This document shows, in pieces, positions 26,434 to 38,157 of a DNA stretch of 64,000 nucleotides. Source of the stretch: Symsagittifera roscoffensis. Taxonomy: Eukaryota > Xenacoelomorpha > Acoela > Convolutidae. The notes beneath the pieces were generated by a model. The model was given only the letters and a program-made list of their open reading frames with translations. It ran no database searches and had not been told where the DNA came from. A program made the translations under genes and the position numbers. The DNA is taken from positions 23,395,254 to 23,459,253 of the forward strand of contig NC_087065.1 in assembly GCF_963678635.1 (NCBI RefSeq). The letters are read 5' to 3'. The stretch's first letter is position 1, and each line of letters begins with the position of its first letter.

Positions 26434-27056
26434 TTGGTGACAGCACTTACATTAGACCCCAAACTACACTTCACTATAGAGACAATGAACACTTTTAGAG
26501 AGCTGGCATTTTCTGATTTAGAAACTATTGTTGAAACAAACACAAAAGGTGCACATGGATGGTATCAGAAACCAACAGATACGAATACCTTGGAAAATGC
26601 GCCCCTTCAGTACAGAAATGTGCAACTGAAAGAACTGTTTGCCGTGTTTTCCGGAGTGTTTTCCACAATAAGAATTTTGATATACACTATTGAACCTACA
26701 CTATGGTTCGATAAACAGAATCCAGAAAGTTTGTTTGCCGCGGATTGCATCGCGAGCCCTTGAAAAAGTTATTGGGGTGGGAAAAGCAGAGAAAAGATGA
26801 CAGAGAAAAGGAACATTTATATAGTAGCGATTATGAAAGTGATTTGCTACGCATCATGAGAATTCAATATCGAGAGAACCACAATAGGACAATTGCGAAG
26901 AAGTGGTCAAACATCTCACCACAAGCATTGAGGAAAACCGAAAAGAAATTACTATCGTTGTACAGCATAAAAGGCAGTGTGGTCAGATCTGTGGTAAATT
27001 GGAGTTCAAGTTCAATGAGGAAGCTAATGAATCAGACCGCAAGCAAAATACTTTAA
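26434..27056 (+). pseudogene. Penelope-like element fragment 1 (post-RT region)
   Basis: It reads WYQKPTDTNTLENAPLQY, then a degenerate TVHRVF-like stretch, NPESLFAADCIAS and, after a frame change near 26760, LGWEKQRKD, YSSDYESD, IQYRENHNRTIAKKW. The same order occurs in the better-preserved copy at 38158-39717 (APLQYK, TVHRVF, YPESWL, SPPILMVQYWENH). This is the segment between the RT and the GIY-YIG nuclease of Penelope-like elements. It lacks RT and nuclease motifs and is frameshifted. Confidence 0.65.
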
Positions 27057-28765
27057 TTGGAGTTGCTGTATTTTAGGAGACAGAAGACAGCAATCATCAC
27101 GCGCGACAAGTTCAGGATAATCACGAGCGACAAATAGGAAACTGACATTAATATTTTATATCCAGTTTTTATTTTTTTGGCTTAAAGTACAATTAGTGAA
27201 GTAGCTGACACATTAGTATAAAGTCAGTAAGAGAACGATAATTAAAAACAAAAAAGTTCGAAAACAAAACTGTAAAAAAACATAACTTCAAAAAATGGTT
27301 ATTGACAAGCAGATTACATCAAGTTTTTTCGATGATTTATTCGTTTAAATTAAAATGGTCTTCTTTTTAGCGTCCAATTCACTCCACCACAGCTCGGGAC
27401 AAGGAGGCAAGCAGGAGAATAAACTTTTTTTTCTGTTTAATTCACTGGCGATTCTGTGTTTCACATTAAACCTACACACCACGAACTTACCAATCAAATT
27501 GGTAAACACTCTCCACACTGCATTTATATCAATAAAACGTCGAGTGGTGGTGTTGCTAGATGTAAATAACAGTACCATCAACAGCCAGCGCTCGAGCAAT
27601 TACAGAGCTTGCACTGCAGTGATTTTGAAAGAAATCCAGATGACACTTACACAACAAATCAGCAAAATTGTATACTGTCAAGAATTTGGTTCTCCAGTTA
27701 TTACGACCCATCTGACCAGCTGCTCAGCTTGGGTATTCTCGTCATACTTTTTACTTGGCATCTGAGTTCAAAGGGAAAAATTAGAACTGAGCTATCACGT
27801 GACACAAAATTTTTTTCCTTCGTACTTTGCGTCGATTGAGTTTGATTACCTTTAAAAAGGAGCACCGTTAAATTTCACCATCCATTTTTGATTTGGACTG
27901 GAAAAAAATGAAAATGTCTGATACTTGGTAGGCGAAGATGCCTTCATGAATGTTCATATTGTCGGTATACCCCAGCGTAACAAATTTTAGAGATTTTTAA
28001 AAGAAAACGACATGAAAAGATGACTTTTAGAGGATCAGGGTGCCAAAAATGAGGTGCTCTCATTTCAAGCGATCCACAGTTTCCAAAAAGAACTCCCAAC
28101 AACGATGATTATTAAGGCAGGCATAGATAAAGGTTGAAGGCGAGCTAGAAAGCGCGGCCATGGGGTTAAATTAGAGTTAAGAGGATGAGAATCTTTGGCC
28201 TCAGGTAAAAGAATATCTAAGCCGCATGGGAAAAAAACAACAAACAAATGTTAAGCAAAACTATCAAAGCGAAATGAACAAGAATCTGAAAGGCAAGATC
28301 GACTTCCAGGAAAGCAAGGTGCGGGACCAAAAAAACTCTTTTAATGAAACTGCTGTTGATGACTTTTCACTATCTTAGCATTGGTGTTTCCGCTGCCTCG
28401 GTCTCACAAAATGTCATCTTAGGGGCTTTTCCATTTTTAATATCCAATAGGAAGATGTCAATAACGGCTTAAAAGTGAGTTTGATTAATTTTTCTTTTTG
28501 TTTTTTTGGCTTTTTGACATCAACTGATGAATCTAGTCTGGTAATGCAATATCATCAAAAGTTTTTACCAATTTTAGCTTACTTCCGTAGAGTTGCAAAC
28601 TACGTTTCAGAAAAAAAAACTTAGCTTATTTTGATGGGTTTCTTCAACGATTGTTTTTGCTGTTCGTGCCATTAGAACTACCTATTCTGTTACCGATGCC
28701 CAAAGGTTCTCATCTACACCCGCAACTATCATCTGACAAGAATTGGAGAAAATGGTTAAGTATCG
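27057..28765. other. Intergenic, nothing recognised
   Basis: A mixed AT-rich stretch. Open frames of up to 136 codons (27355-27765) lack domain-like patterns and codon bias. Confidence 0.4.
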
Positions 28766-28769
28766 GAAT

Positions 28770-29810
28770 AACAACAGTTTGGTGACTGTACCACATGACA
28801 AGCGTGTCGGTTTTTGTGTTTTCATGAAGGATACTTACGAGAACCATCTAAGTGGCTTACTTCAATGAACTCAGCAGAGCAAAATCAAAGAAAAAACTCG
28901 AAAGTAGTGAAGATAGAACAAAACATCACTATGAATATTTTGGCTATGAGTAAGAAATAAAACGTAAAAGAGAATCTGAACAAAAAGCTGAGATCAACTG
29001 GGATTAGGCCGCCACGGATTTTGGGCTGACGGAGGTGCATAAAAACAATAACTTTTTAGCATAATCATCTCAATGCCTGATAGCTCGAAATAAAACTTGA
29101 ATAGACTTATGCTAATTTTTTGAAAACTCAACTCACCAGTAGCGAGCGGAATGTTAGAGAGATTTAGCTTTGAGCGCAAGAAAAAATTGTTTCTCTAGAT
29201 ATGTAGAGTTTGTTCACCAGCATATCATTCAAGGAAGCAGTAGATATGGCTTTTAGCACGCTTTATGAGCAAGATGGACCGCCATTAGTTGCTACGCACT
29301 GTTGTTTATGGCATCAAGTCAAAATCAATTCAAGTGAATCGAAACAGTTGAAAACTGCGCTAATGAGGGATAATTCCGAAATGCTCATGAATGAAAAACA
29401 AATTTAACGGACTTTGTGACGAGTCTAATACAACGTTCACACACAGCTGAAAAGTTGGAGAATGAGAAAGCTCTATGAAAGTGTTTCACAAAAGTTGCGG
29501 GTAATGTCAGACAATGAGTACCAAAACACAGGTGAAATCATCTGTTATTACAGAAAAAACTTAGCATTAAGCGCAAAAACTTGAAAATTCAGCAACAAGA
29601 TTTTTTGTTTGCTTTTTGAATGATTTAAAGATGACAAGGAAGGGTGGTCTTGAAGTGGTGTTGCCGTGCAGCAAACACACTTCCTCCAAAACTACAAATG
29701 ACAGGGAAGACACCGAAAATATACCGATAGCTGGCAGTTTCAGCTTCAGTGATTTTTAGTGAAACAAAGAGCCAAATACGTAAGGATGGCATCAGAAACC
29801 AACTATACCA
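28770..29810 (+). pseudogene. Penelope-like element fragment 2 (RT region, highly decayed)
   Basis: Three pieces lie in the order expected of a Penelope-like RT. HDKRVGFCVFMKDTYENHL (about 28795) is the KADKG-type box, FTSISFKEAVDMAFSTLYEQ (29210) equals the LYTNVPFKES...LYEQD block of the 39.5 kb copy, and WHQKPT (about 29790) is the post-RT block. Stops and frameshifts intervene. Confidence 0.55.
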
Positions 29811-31850
29811 ACGATAAAGCTTCTATACTAATTTAGCAATACGATGAAACATCCAAAAATTTTAAAAATTGACATGTTAAGCATTTACATTGAAACAATT
29901 TTTAAGGAAATTTGGAGAAGGAACAAAAACAGCGTAAATTTTTAAACATGATCGCCTATTAGGTGTCAAGTAAAACTTGATAAACAGTTTTTATTATAAA
30001 AATGTGTTTGACAATATAAAGGATTTTTGATCATTTTGTTTCATACTTTAGATTTTTTCTTCAGATTTTTAAAACTGAAAAGGTGCACCAGCAATGTACG
30101 AAAATATTTGTTCAATTTACAACTTCAACGTTGTATAGGCGTTAAATAAGTCTACATGAATGTAACTTTTCTGAAACTGATGGGCAGCAAGCCGTTATAC
30201 AATTACTGTCTCACTTCAAAGGATTGTATATTTTTTGCTTTAACCTTTGCATCAAGTCAGTTTCTACTTTTTTTCTATGATTTTAAGATGATCCGTTTCT
30301 TTGATCAATTCTGCTAACTCTCTTCAGTGTAATCGGGAACATTAGAAAGAGGAAGAAAACCAATTGTTAATCCAAACAGAGTGAATCTGCTGAAAACTTG
30401 GAATTCCTACTCAGAAGGGCTATTCATTTGGGACAAGTAAAGGTGTGGCACGACGTGATTGGCAAAAAGAGTGCCAACCAACACACAAATAACAAAAGAT
30501 AGTGTTCTATTGAACTTTTGATTGAATACTGCAGGAAATAATTGTCTATGCAGTTTTTTTGTCAGAGATTTGGCTTACCTGACATCATAAATCATTTTTT
30601 CAGCTCCGAATTTCCGCTAATTACCAATAAAAACTTTTGATATTGAACAAGGAGAGGAAACGGCAAATAGAGCTGCTGGAGAGTTATCAGAAACTGCATA
30701 AGGAAACTAAACAGAAGCTCATGTCTCTGAGAAATAAAGTCAAAAGCAATACAATCTCCCTGAGGTCCTGTTGAAATTTCCTTCTAACACAAAGAAGAAG
30801 TATGTCACCTGAAGAATTGCGGAAAAAAGAAGACTTGTGGATAATGTCGAGAAAGCTGAAAGTGGATGAAAGGAGAAGGCTTCAACAGAGAGGTAAGGTT
30901 GAGTTTTTTGTTTTGTTTTGTGTCACCTTATGTTTGTTCCTCGAAGCCTGCATGAAAACGAGAACAGTTTTGCTCCCAACTCATACGTTCATGTGAAGTT
31001 TAGAGCAATAAACTATTCAAAAATTAGTTTGTGTTTACGTCTCCTCTAACACTTAACTTAGTAAATGCCAAAAACATGTAAATTTTTTGATTTTTTTGCT
31101 TTGGAATTGTTAAAGATTTCAGGTGCCCAAATAATTTTTGTTCGGACCAAGCTGTTCTTTCTTTTCAAATAAAAATTTATAGCACACAAATGAACAAGGC
31201 TTGGAAAGACGCCAGGAATATCTCAAGTAAACTAGATAAGGCGAGCGAATTAGTAAGAAAAGGGAATAGCAAGGATTGATGGCCTTTGGTAGTAGACATT
31301 TAACACTCAGAGGAAGAAAGATAACTACGGAAGTTCAACTAACTCATCAGGATAGAAAAATTAACTCAATGGCAGGATCAAACAAAAGGTCAAGAAAATA
31401 AGAGATCTTTGACATCCATCAATGCCATATAGAGTTACCATATTCTATTCAGCAACTTTTTCGGTAGGACGAAAACATCCGGTCAGGGATGAAATCGATG
31501 GGACACACTTGTTCGTTGACATCTACATTTTACTTTCAAATCTCAAGCATCATAATGAGCTCTTTGTGAGATTGTGGCCATGGCAAAAGCCTAGAAAAAA
31601 ATAGTGAAATTGACACCATCGGAAAAACTGATAGAAATTGTGAGAAATTACTTCAAAAGCAACGAATTAATGGCAGTGCTTTTTGACTAGGGGTTCGGTT
31701 TCTTTTTAATGAGGAAACCTCTGAATCAAAACGTGTGGGGCGGCTTGATCCGGCTTGACTCAGTGAAAAGAAAGCAATGACTGACTCAATTGATTTCAAG
31801 ATTGAAAACTGTTGACCATGGAAAAAAGAAAAAGTTGTAACAAATGTCTG
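29811..31850. other. Spacer with one coding-like patch
   Basis: Mostly without recognisable content. At 30645-30895 the plus strand reads ERKRQIELLESYQKLHKE, then after a stop SPEELRKKEDLWIMSRKL. It ends at a splice-donor-like AGAG|GTAAGG, which looks protein-derived. It may be the N-terminal part of the Penelope-like fragment that follows, or an exon of a dead gene; I cannot decide. Confidence 0.3.
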
Positions 31851-31884
31851 CAAAAGGTTCAAGTTAACAGGTGGTCAACCTGCA

Positions 31885-33771
31885 ATACCTTATGGCTCTG
31901 CCAAAACGCCCAAAATATACTGATCCTTGAGACCAATTCTGCCACTGCCCTAAAATTCTAATGATAACTTCTCCTGAAATTAAACTTTCAATAACATACA
32001 CTCATTGAATGCCAGGAGGATCTTAGAGAGTACTTATTTGGAGTCCGATGAAAAATTATTTCCCCTGGAAATTGAAAATTATACAGAAAAATCCCTTTCA
32101 AGGAAGCAGTTGATAGAGCAGTTAGAAAGTTATATAAGCAGGAAAAACGACCGGCAATGTCAAGAACGACTTGAAAAGATAACTAAATTGGCCGTCAGCC
32201 AGGTGCATTTTCAATGCAATGACTCTTGGTTTGTTCAAATAGATGGATTAGCCATGGTTCCCTCTATGGCCGTAATTTATGAAAATCTTTGGCACAACGG
32301 GTATAAACTCGCACTAAAAATGGAAACTCCTGAGGTAAAAACACTTAAAAAACATTGGTAGAAAAAAAAGGTTTCAATGCAATCAAAAAGTCGCCTACAG
32401 GTCAAAACGGACAGAGTGTTAGAGTTGCTTGAGTTGGTATTAATTAAAATTGGGATATATATCAGACGCTGATTATCGAAGCGTGGCTGAAACCGTCTGG
32501 TTTAAAAAAGTTAGACTGCGAGTGAAAAAAAAATGATGGGATACCGCAAAGTGTGAATTTTTTTCTTCGCTACAATAATAGAGCGAGAAAGTCAAGTCAA
32601 AACTGAGAAAGCGCTGTAGGCCGCCAATAGAATTTGCCTCAATCGCAATTTACTTTCGAAACAAGAAATGCCCCGGGAAAGTTTGCGTTTCTTCTTTTAT
32701 AAATTAACATCAATAAGAACAGGAGAGTGAGCTAATGGTGTTATCAAAAACCAACAGATACAGATAACATGCTGGTTTTAGGAGTGGTGCCCCCTTCACT
32801 TTAACAAGAGTGTAATTCAAGAAACTGAACACCGTTTTTTCGGGATTTCGTCTACATGGGAATATTTTGATGAGCCAACGAAAAAGATTCGTGATTAGTG
32901 GTCGGACAACAAAATCCTGAAATTGCTTCGTCTCGGATTGCGTCTTGTGCCCTTGAAGTTTTCATAGCGCGAGTTAGGAGCAAGGGTGACAAACAGAGGT
33001 CATCAAATAACAGTAAGGACAAACTACTCATGCTGACTATGCAATATCGAGCATTAATACTTCTTTTTTCCAATAACGATAATAATGGGAGAAGTTTTGA
33101 AGGAGATCTTGCAGAATGGATTATCTCTCAACTGTGCTAAGGTTTGGGTAGAATCAATATCTGTTGGAAACTTTGGTGTATTTGGTGATTTTAAATTTTG
33201 AAGGGTAGGAGTTTCTGAAACAATTTCTGATTGTGATGTTGAAGAAGATGATGTTCCTGGTGGGAAACTTATATCAAAACAGATTCTCGGTGTTGTGAAG
33301 TTTCTGTTTCGTTTATTTCGATGCATTTTGTTTATCAATTCCTATTCCCTGTGATTGGTTTCGGCTTTGAAGTCTTATTCGTCCTAATTCTTGAGGATTA
33401 CATATGTTGGTTTGTATTAAAGTTCGCTCAATGGTAGCGTTGAGTTAAATACATGCTTGTCGTCGTTAAAACTAGATGTTTTGAGTGAATTTAAAACCGA
33501 CGTGGTATACAAATTAGAACATAGCGGATGCAAACCCAACTCGTGTCGACCAAAAGTCAGTTATCATACCACTAAGGTTGAAAAGCACCGTGAAGCCGAT
33601 ACTGCCATCGAGCAACATAAAAAACAGTGTGGAGAGGATGGTTTGAGCTCAGAGTTAGAACGGAAGATCATCAGTCAGGCCATTAGCATAAATAACTTAA
33701 TAACGATAGAAGCGCTGCATATTAGGAAAAAAAAGGCAGGACTCAACACACGGGACTTACTAGTAGCATGA
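31885..33771 (+). pseudogene. Penelope-like element fragment 3 (RT to GIY-YIG)
   Basis: Blocks in order: IPYGSAKTPKIY then SLRPILPLP (31885-31955); LAVSQVHFQCNDSWFVQIDG (about 32190); YQKPTDTDN (about 32745); a TVHRVF-like stretch followed by STWEYFDEPTKK (about 32830-32890); and a GIY-YIG nuclease relic, VVYKLEHSGCKPNSC...KHREADTAIEQHKKQCG (33500-33650), ending near 33771. The catalytic YVGQT segment of the nuclease is lost (SCRPKVSYHTT). It is interrupted by a foreign minus-strand insert at about 33090-33430 and by several stops. Confidence 0.65.
33090..33430 (-). pseudogene. Remnant of a relative of the giant element's ATG-less ORF
   Basis: On the minus strand, PQELGRIR (33395-33372), then after a frame change RNRNFTTPRICFDI, SEIVSETPTL and QLRDNPF. 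These match PQELSRIR, RNRNFQTPRVHFDI, GILPETPTL and QIRENPF in the same order in the ORF at 10786-11928. DNA identity is patchy while the key residues are kept, so this comes from a different, diverged family member. It sits inside Penelope-like fragment 3. Confidence 0.7.
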
Positions 33772-34179
33772 GTTGGCACTGATGCTGTAGTTCTAAAAAT
33801 TGAAAAATTCCGCTGAAAAATCAAAAAATAATTACAAAAACTGACATGTTAGAAAAACCCTTAAAACTTATATATTAAAAATGAAGTAGCGAAATTAGAA
33901 AGTAGAGCAATTCTCTCAGAGAGATTTTGATTGATTGATTGCATAATAGACGTTATGTAACACTTTGATAATTTATTTTCTACGAGATTTTTTCATCACA
34001 CAATTTATGATTTCCATCATTTTGTAAAAATTAGTTCAATTTTAAAACAGGAAATTGCGCACAAATGCACTTTTTTTGAGTTTCTGAGTCAAAATTGTTT
34101 TGTTTTCTTTCTGATAACAACGTTTTTTTAATTTACATTTTTAGCATAATTGATTCATGTTTGATAAAATGCGCTTCTT

Positions 34180-34365
34180 TCAATTACAGAAGAGTATGAC
34201 TGAACGAACTGTTCATCGGGTTTTCCAAGGTGTTTATTTGAGAGAACTTTGATGAGTCGATGGAATTGAACAGTGATCGGATAGCCAATATCCAAACAGT
34301 TGACCGCCGTGGCAGGCATCGCGAACACTTTAAAAGATTATTGGGGGTTAAAATTTCATATGTCA
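34180..34365 (+). pseudogene. Penelope-like element fragment 4
   Basis: MTERTVHRVFQGVYLREL, then after a stop MELNSDRIANIQTVD and REHFKRLLG. This matches the GTVHRVF...MEINHKQW...ALEKMIR block of the 38.5 kb copy. It is only the short post-RT block, with a stop. Confidence 0.55.
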
Positions 34366-34599
34366 TCGCTGCACCTCCCAGTTTCACTCAGTCAGCGACA
34401 CACATAAACGCAATCCCCCAAAATTAGCTAGAACAACCTCCCACCCTTCTCCCCCACTCCACCCTCGACCTTCCACTGCCCCACTCTCACAAAATTCAAG
34501 AGAACCCGCCACTACAGAACCTGTAAGAACACAAGACCAGCAGTCAAACCCCTGTCCAGAACTCATCGAAACCACGAGATAATTATACATCGAAGTGGG

Positions 34600-36145
34600 T
34601 CACTGGAAATGAAATTATCAGAAAAAAAAATTTGTTATGACATCATTGAAACCCTCAATAGAACTCTGAACAGCCTAATAGAAAACAATGGAACTACCTT
34701 CTCAATGCACGCAGCAATGATCTTTCCACACTTACTGGTGTGCAGAACAAAGTCCGAAACAATGGCTGCTTGTCTAAAACTATAGCAAAGTAATTAAAAA
34801 AATTGCGAGATGGAGACCTGGACGAACAACGTATCGAAGGGAAGGCAGTGCAATTGCGTTGAAAAAAAAGGAAATTGATGAAAATTGAAGCAAAACAGTT
34901 CAACAAACTATTGAATACTGGAAAATTTTTTAACGCATTAGCAAAACTAACGGACATATCAAAGGCGTTTTTTTGCTCGACGATATTGTCAAAGGTAAAA
35001 CAGTAGAACACATTTTTATTGAGAAGCACCCACCATCTGAAACAGTTGATGATAATTATATTACACCAGTTCCAAGCGAAACAACCCCTTTCTATCCATC
35101 GACATTTGATCAGATAAAAGGTCAACAGATCAAGAAAGCAGCCATGAGAATGCAGGCATCTCATGGACCAACTGAGACCCAATGGCTTAGAAGGAGCTAT
35201 GCGTAGGATAGTAGGACGAACAAAAACCAAATGCCTACAATACAAACTCATGTCGCTAGGTTAAAACTACCAAATCTATCCAGGATAAAATGTGGCCTTG
35301 AATATGCGATCAACGCGCTACGAGATCAAACATCAAAACCTCCGCTGATGCAGTTTTTTTTGTTAGATGCCAAAAAAGCTTTGAGCTTGCTTAATCGAAA
35401 CCTGGCATGGAAAAACATCAAAAATACCTGTACATCTCTTTTAACAGCAAATAAGAACTCGTACTCAAATCTATCTAAATCTTTGTTAACAAAAAAAACT
35501 TTCTACTCTCAAGAAAGGACCACCCAGGGGGATCCGCTAGCAAAAGCCATGTACGGTCTAGCCACAGTAACGCTCATAAAAAACTTATCAGTAGGTAGCG
35601 TATCCCTGAAACGTTACTCAAATGGAATGGCAGTCGGTAAAATCAGTAATCTACGAACCAATCCTCTATAACACTGTTTCACTAGGTACGTTCTTTAGCT
35701 ACCATGTTAAAGCATTCAAATGCCAGCTCATAGTCAAAGATGAAACTCGGTGAAGCAGAGAAAACTTTCGAAAAGACAGGAATCACATTAAAAGCCGACG
35801 TCCGAGTGCTTGTCTAAGTTATAGGAAGAGAATTTGAATGTAAAACGTTCCTCGAAACTTAACAGATGGAGCAAATCAAAATTTTGAAAAAATTAATGAA
35901 AATCGCTAAAACTTCCCCAAAAACATTTATGCCTGCTATATTAAAGGAATTCAAGAAAAATTTTTATTTAAAAAAAACAACGCCTAATGATAAGGAAAAT
36001 TTAGAATTATGTGAAAAAAATATCGAAGAGCAACTTATAACTAACCTAGTCGGTAAAATCACAGTAAATCCCCAGTTCCTTGAGATATCTTCCTTGCCCA
36101 TTAAATTGGTTGGCCTCAGCATCATGATGCCATCCGACCATTAAA
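34600..36145 (+). pseudogene. Decayed reverse transcriptase of a non-LTR-like family
   Basis: The plus-strand pieces run in order. AAMIFPHLLVCRT; SLDD-like LLDDIVKGKTVEHIFIEKHP (about 34975); IKKAAMRMQASHGPTETQWL (35120-35180); FFLLDAKKALSLLNR with the palm Asp (about 35355); and ERTTQGDPLAKAMYGLATVT (35512-35570). A C-terminal ORF follows (35866-36144). The order of an A-rich GPSG-like block, DA..AF and EGTTQGDP is that of an RT family widespread in aquatic invertebrate genomes. No YxDD box was found, and stops and frameshifts break the frame several times. Confidence 0.55.
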
Positions 36146-36518
36146 AATAGTCTAAGGAAACATCACTAGTACTGTAATTTCAAGATCCTGTTACACCAAA
36201 AACAGAGCAAGAAGAAAATTTTGCTGCGAAAAAATCAAAAAAAATAAAAACTGATAGAACAAACCGAAAAAAAACTAACCTCATTAACTGCCTAAATAAA
36301 ACTGATAAATACGCAATCGACCTGGCCTCTTAGACAGAAGCGTCTAGTTAGTTCAATGCTTTACCACTAAATAGATACAACTTCAATCTGAATAAATCAG
36401 AATTCAGAGTTGGTATTTACTTAAGATACGGAACCGATCAAAACCAAACTCACATGTGCATATGGTGAAATTTTTAAACCGACACAAACCCTACACTTTG
36501 CACAAGCCGGTTACGCAC

Positions 36519-36718
36519 NNNNNNNNNNNNNNNNNNNNNNNNNNNNNNNNNNNNNNNNNNNNNNNNNNNNNNNNNNNNNNNNNNNNNNNNNNNNNNNNNN
36601 NNNNNNNNNNNNNNNNNNNNNNNNNNNNNNNNNNNNNNNNNNNNNNNNNNNNNNNNNNNNNNNNNNNNNNNNNNNNNNNNNNNNNNNNNNNNNNNNNNNN
36701 NNNNNNNNNNNNNNNNNN
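36519..36718. other. Assembly gap (200 N)
   Basis: Exactly 200 N, the usual placeholder for a scaffold gap of unknown size. Order and distance across it are not established by this sequence. Confidence 0.99.
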
Positions 36719-36719
36719 T

Positions 36720-37190
36720 GAGATTTTTTGGCTACCTGGAACAAAAAAATTTCGGCATTCCAGGAAGATTCCGGATACTAGAAAAGAAGGATTTTAAAGA
36801 GGGCATACAAGTTCTCAATTTCCTCGTCGTGAATATTGTCTGCACATTGGTGATATCGCGCACTTTTTTTTGCTAATGTCTGATTGTGGTTCCCCCGATA
36901 TTGAATCATCAAGATGGGTGGTGAATCGCTGCTATAATCACAGGTCTTCTTTTTCTCAGCCATTTTCGTTTTGTTTTTGCCCTGCCTGATGATTTTTTCA
37001 AGGGCTTGCGATGCAACCCGCAACGACCGATCAACTTTCCGGATATTGGAAATTCAACCAATATCATGTCCATTGCTTTATCATAATTATCCCATGTTGA
37101 CGTACTGCCGAAAACCCGGTGAACAGTTCCTTTAATCACACTTCTCTTGTACTGAAGGGGGACGCAATATTACAGCACCTCTAAATCGCT
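36720..37190 (-). pseudogene. Penelope-like element fragment 5
   Basis: The minus strand reads GTVHRVFGSTSTWDNYDKAMD (37127-37065), then in another frame RVASQALEKIIRQGKNKTKM and YSSDSPPILMIQYRGNHNQT. It is close in sequence to the same block of the copy at 38496-38831, so a second, shorter insertion. It is cut by the assembly gap. Confidence 0.65.
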
Positions 37191-38157
37191 CCCTCATAGC
37201 CGAAAAAAATTCGTTCCTGGATAGCCGAAATCTTTTTTGTTCCAAGTAACCAAAAAGTGTCATACACATTATTATTGCGATCACAACATCACAATTATTA
37301 CTAAAATTAATTAATAATTTTTATGTTACAATTTTATTCGTTATTTCACAAATTTTTGAGAGTTTACACTTTTTTTTTGTTTGATCAATTTTGTTTTGTC
37401 GCTACTTTCATGCCAACCCTTTTTCCCATTTGTGAGCATTAGAGAAAATCTATCTGTTTTTTTATTCTGATTGGCTGTATTAAGATTGTGGAAATCTCTG
37501 TTTTCAAGCTTTGCTATAAGCAAGTTGGCCTGTTTTCCTGAGTCTCAGGCGCAATTCATGAAAACAAGTCCCAAAAATGGTGGCATGACACCGGGCCGAA
37601 TACTCGGATAGCTGAAAAAAAAAACGTTTACTCATGGCCAAAAAAAATTGTTCCTAGATAGCCGACATCTTTTTTGATCCAAGTAGCCAAAAAAATTGAT
37701 CCGATCCACGCCAAACTAATAGCTTAAAAAGTTTCTTTTTAAATAAACATAGCTTTTTCCCATTGAAGCCCCCGCCCTTCATCCCAAGTAATTTGAGAAT
37801 GCGTTAAAATTGTAAATTCAAACAAACGTTTTGGCACATTTTTGTGCATCTTCACGTTTTAAAAATGTGAACTATGTGTACAAAAGGATCAAAGATCAAA
37901 AAAGTGTCAAACACATCTTTATTTCAAAAATTAAAAAACTTAGCCGATCACAGCTTCACAATTATCACTAATTTTATTTAACAACTATTTTTTAACAATT
38001 TTATTCATTTAGGCACAAATTTCTGAGAGTTTCCAACTTTTTTTTTACAATTTTGTTTTTTCGTTTTATTCTTGTAAACATGTAAGTTATTTCAATGTTT
38101 TTTTTGTCTAAAATTTTACTATTCTGGATTTATAGCCTTAGTGTCAGCTTCCTACTT
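37191..38157. repeat. Spacer with repeated Penelope flank and GATAGCCGAAA motifs
   Basis: The stretch 37255-37375 (CACAATTATTACTAA, ACAATTTTATTCGTTATTTCACAAATTT, GAGAGTTTACACTTTTTTTT) recurs with changes at 37895-38050. It therefore flanks the 3' side of the 38-kb Penelope copy and the 5' side of the 37-kb fragment, as expected for partial tandem Penelope insertions. Copies of a GTTCC..GATAGCCGAAAA motif lie at 37198-37260 and 37605-37710. No gene. Confidence 0.5.

Noticed and set aside
27355-27765. 136-codon plus-strand ORF and its 84-codon antisense partner
   Set aside because: No recognisable motif, no repeat or neighbouring exon; not enough support for a gene.
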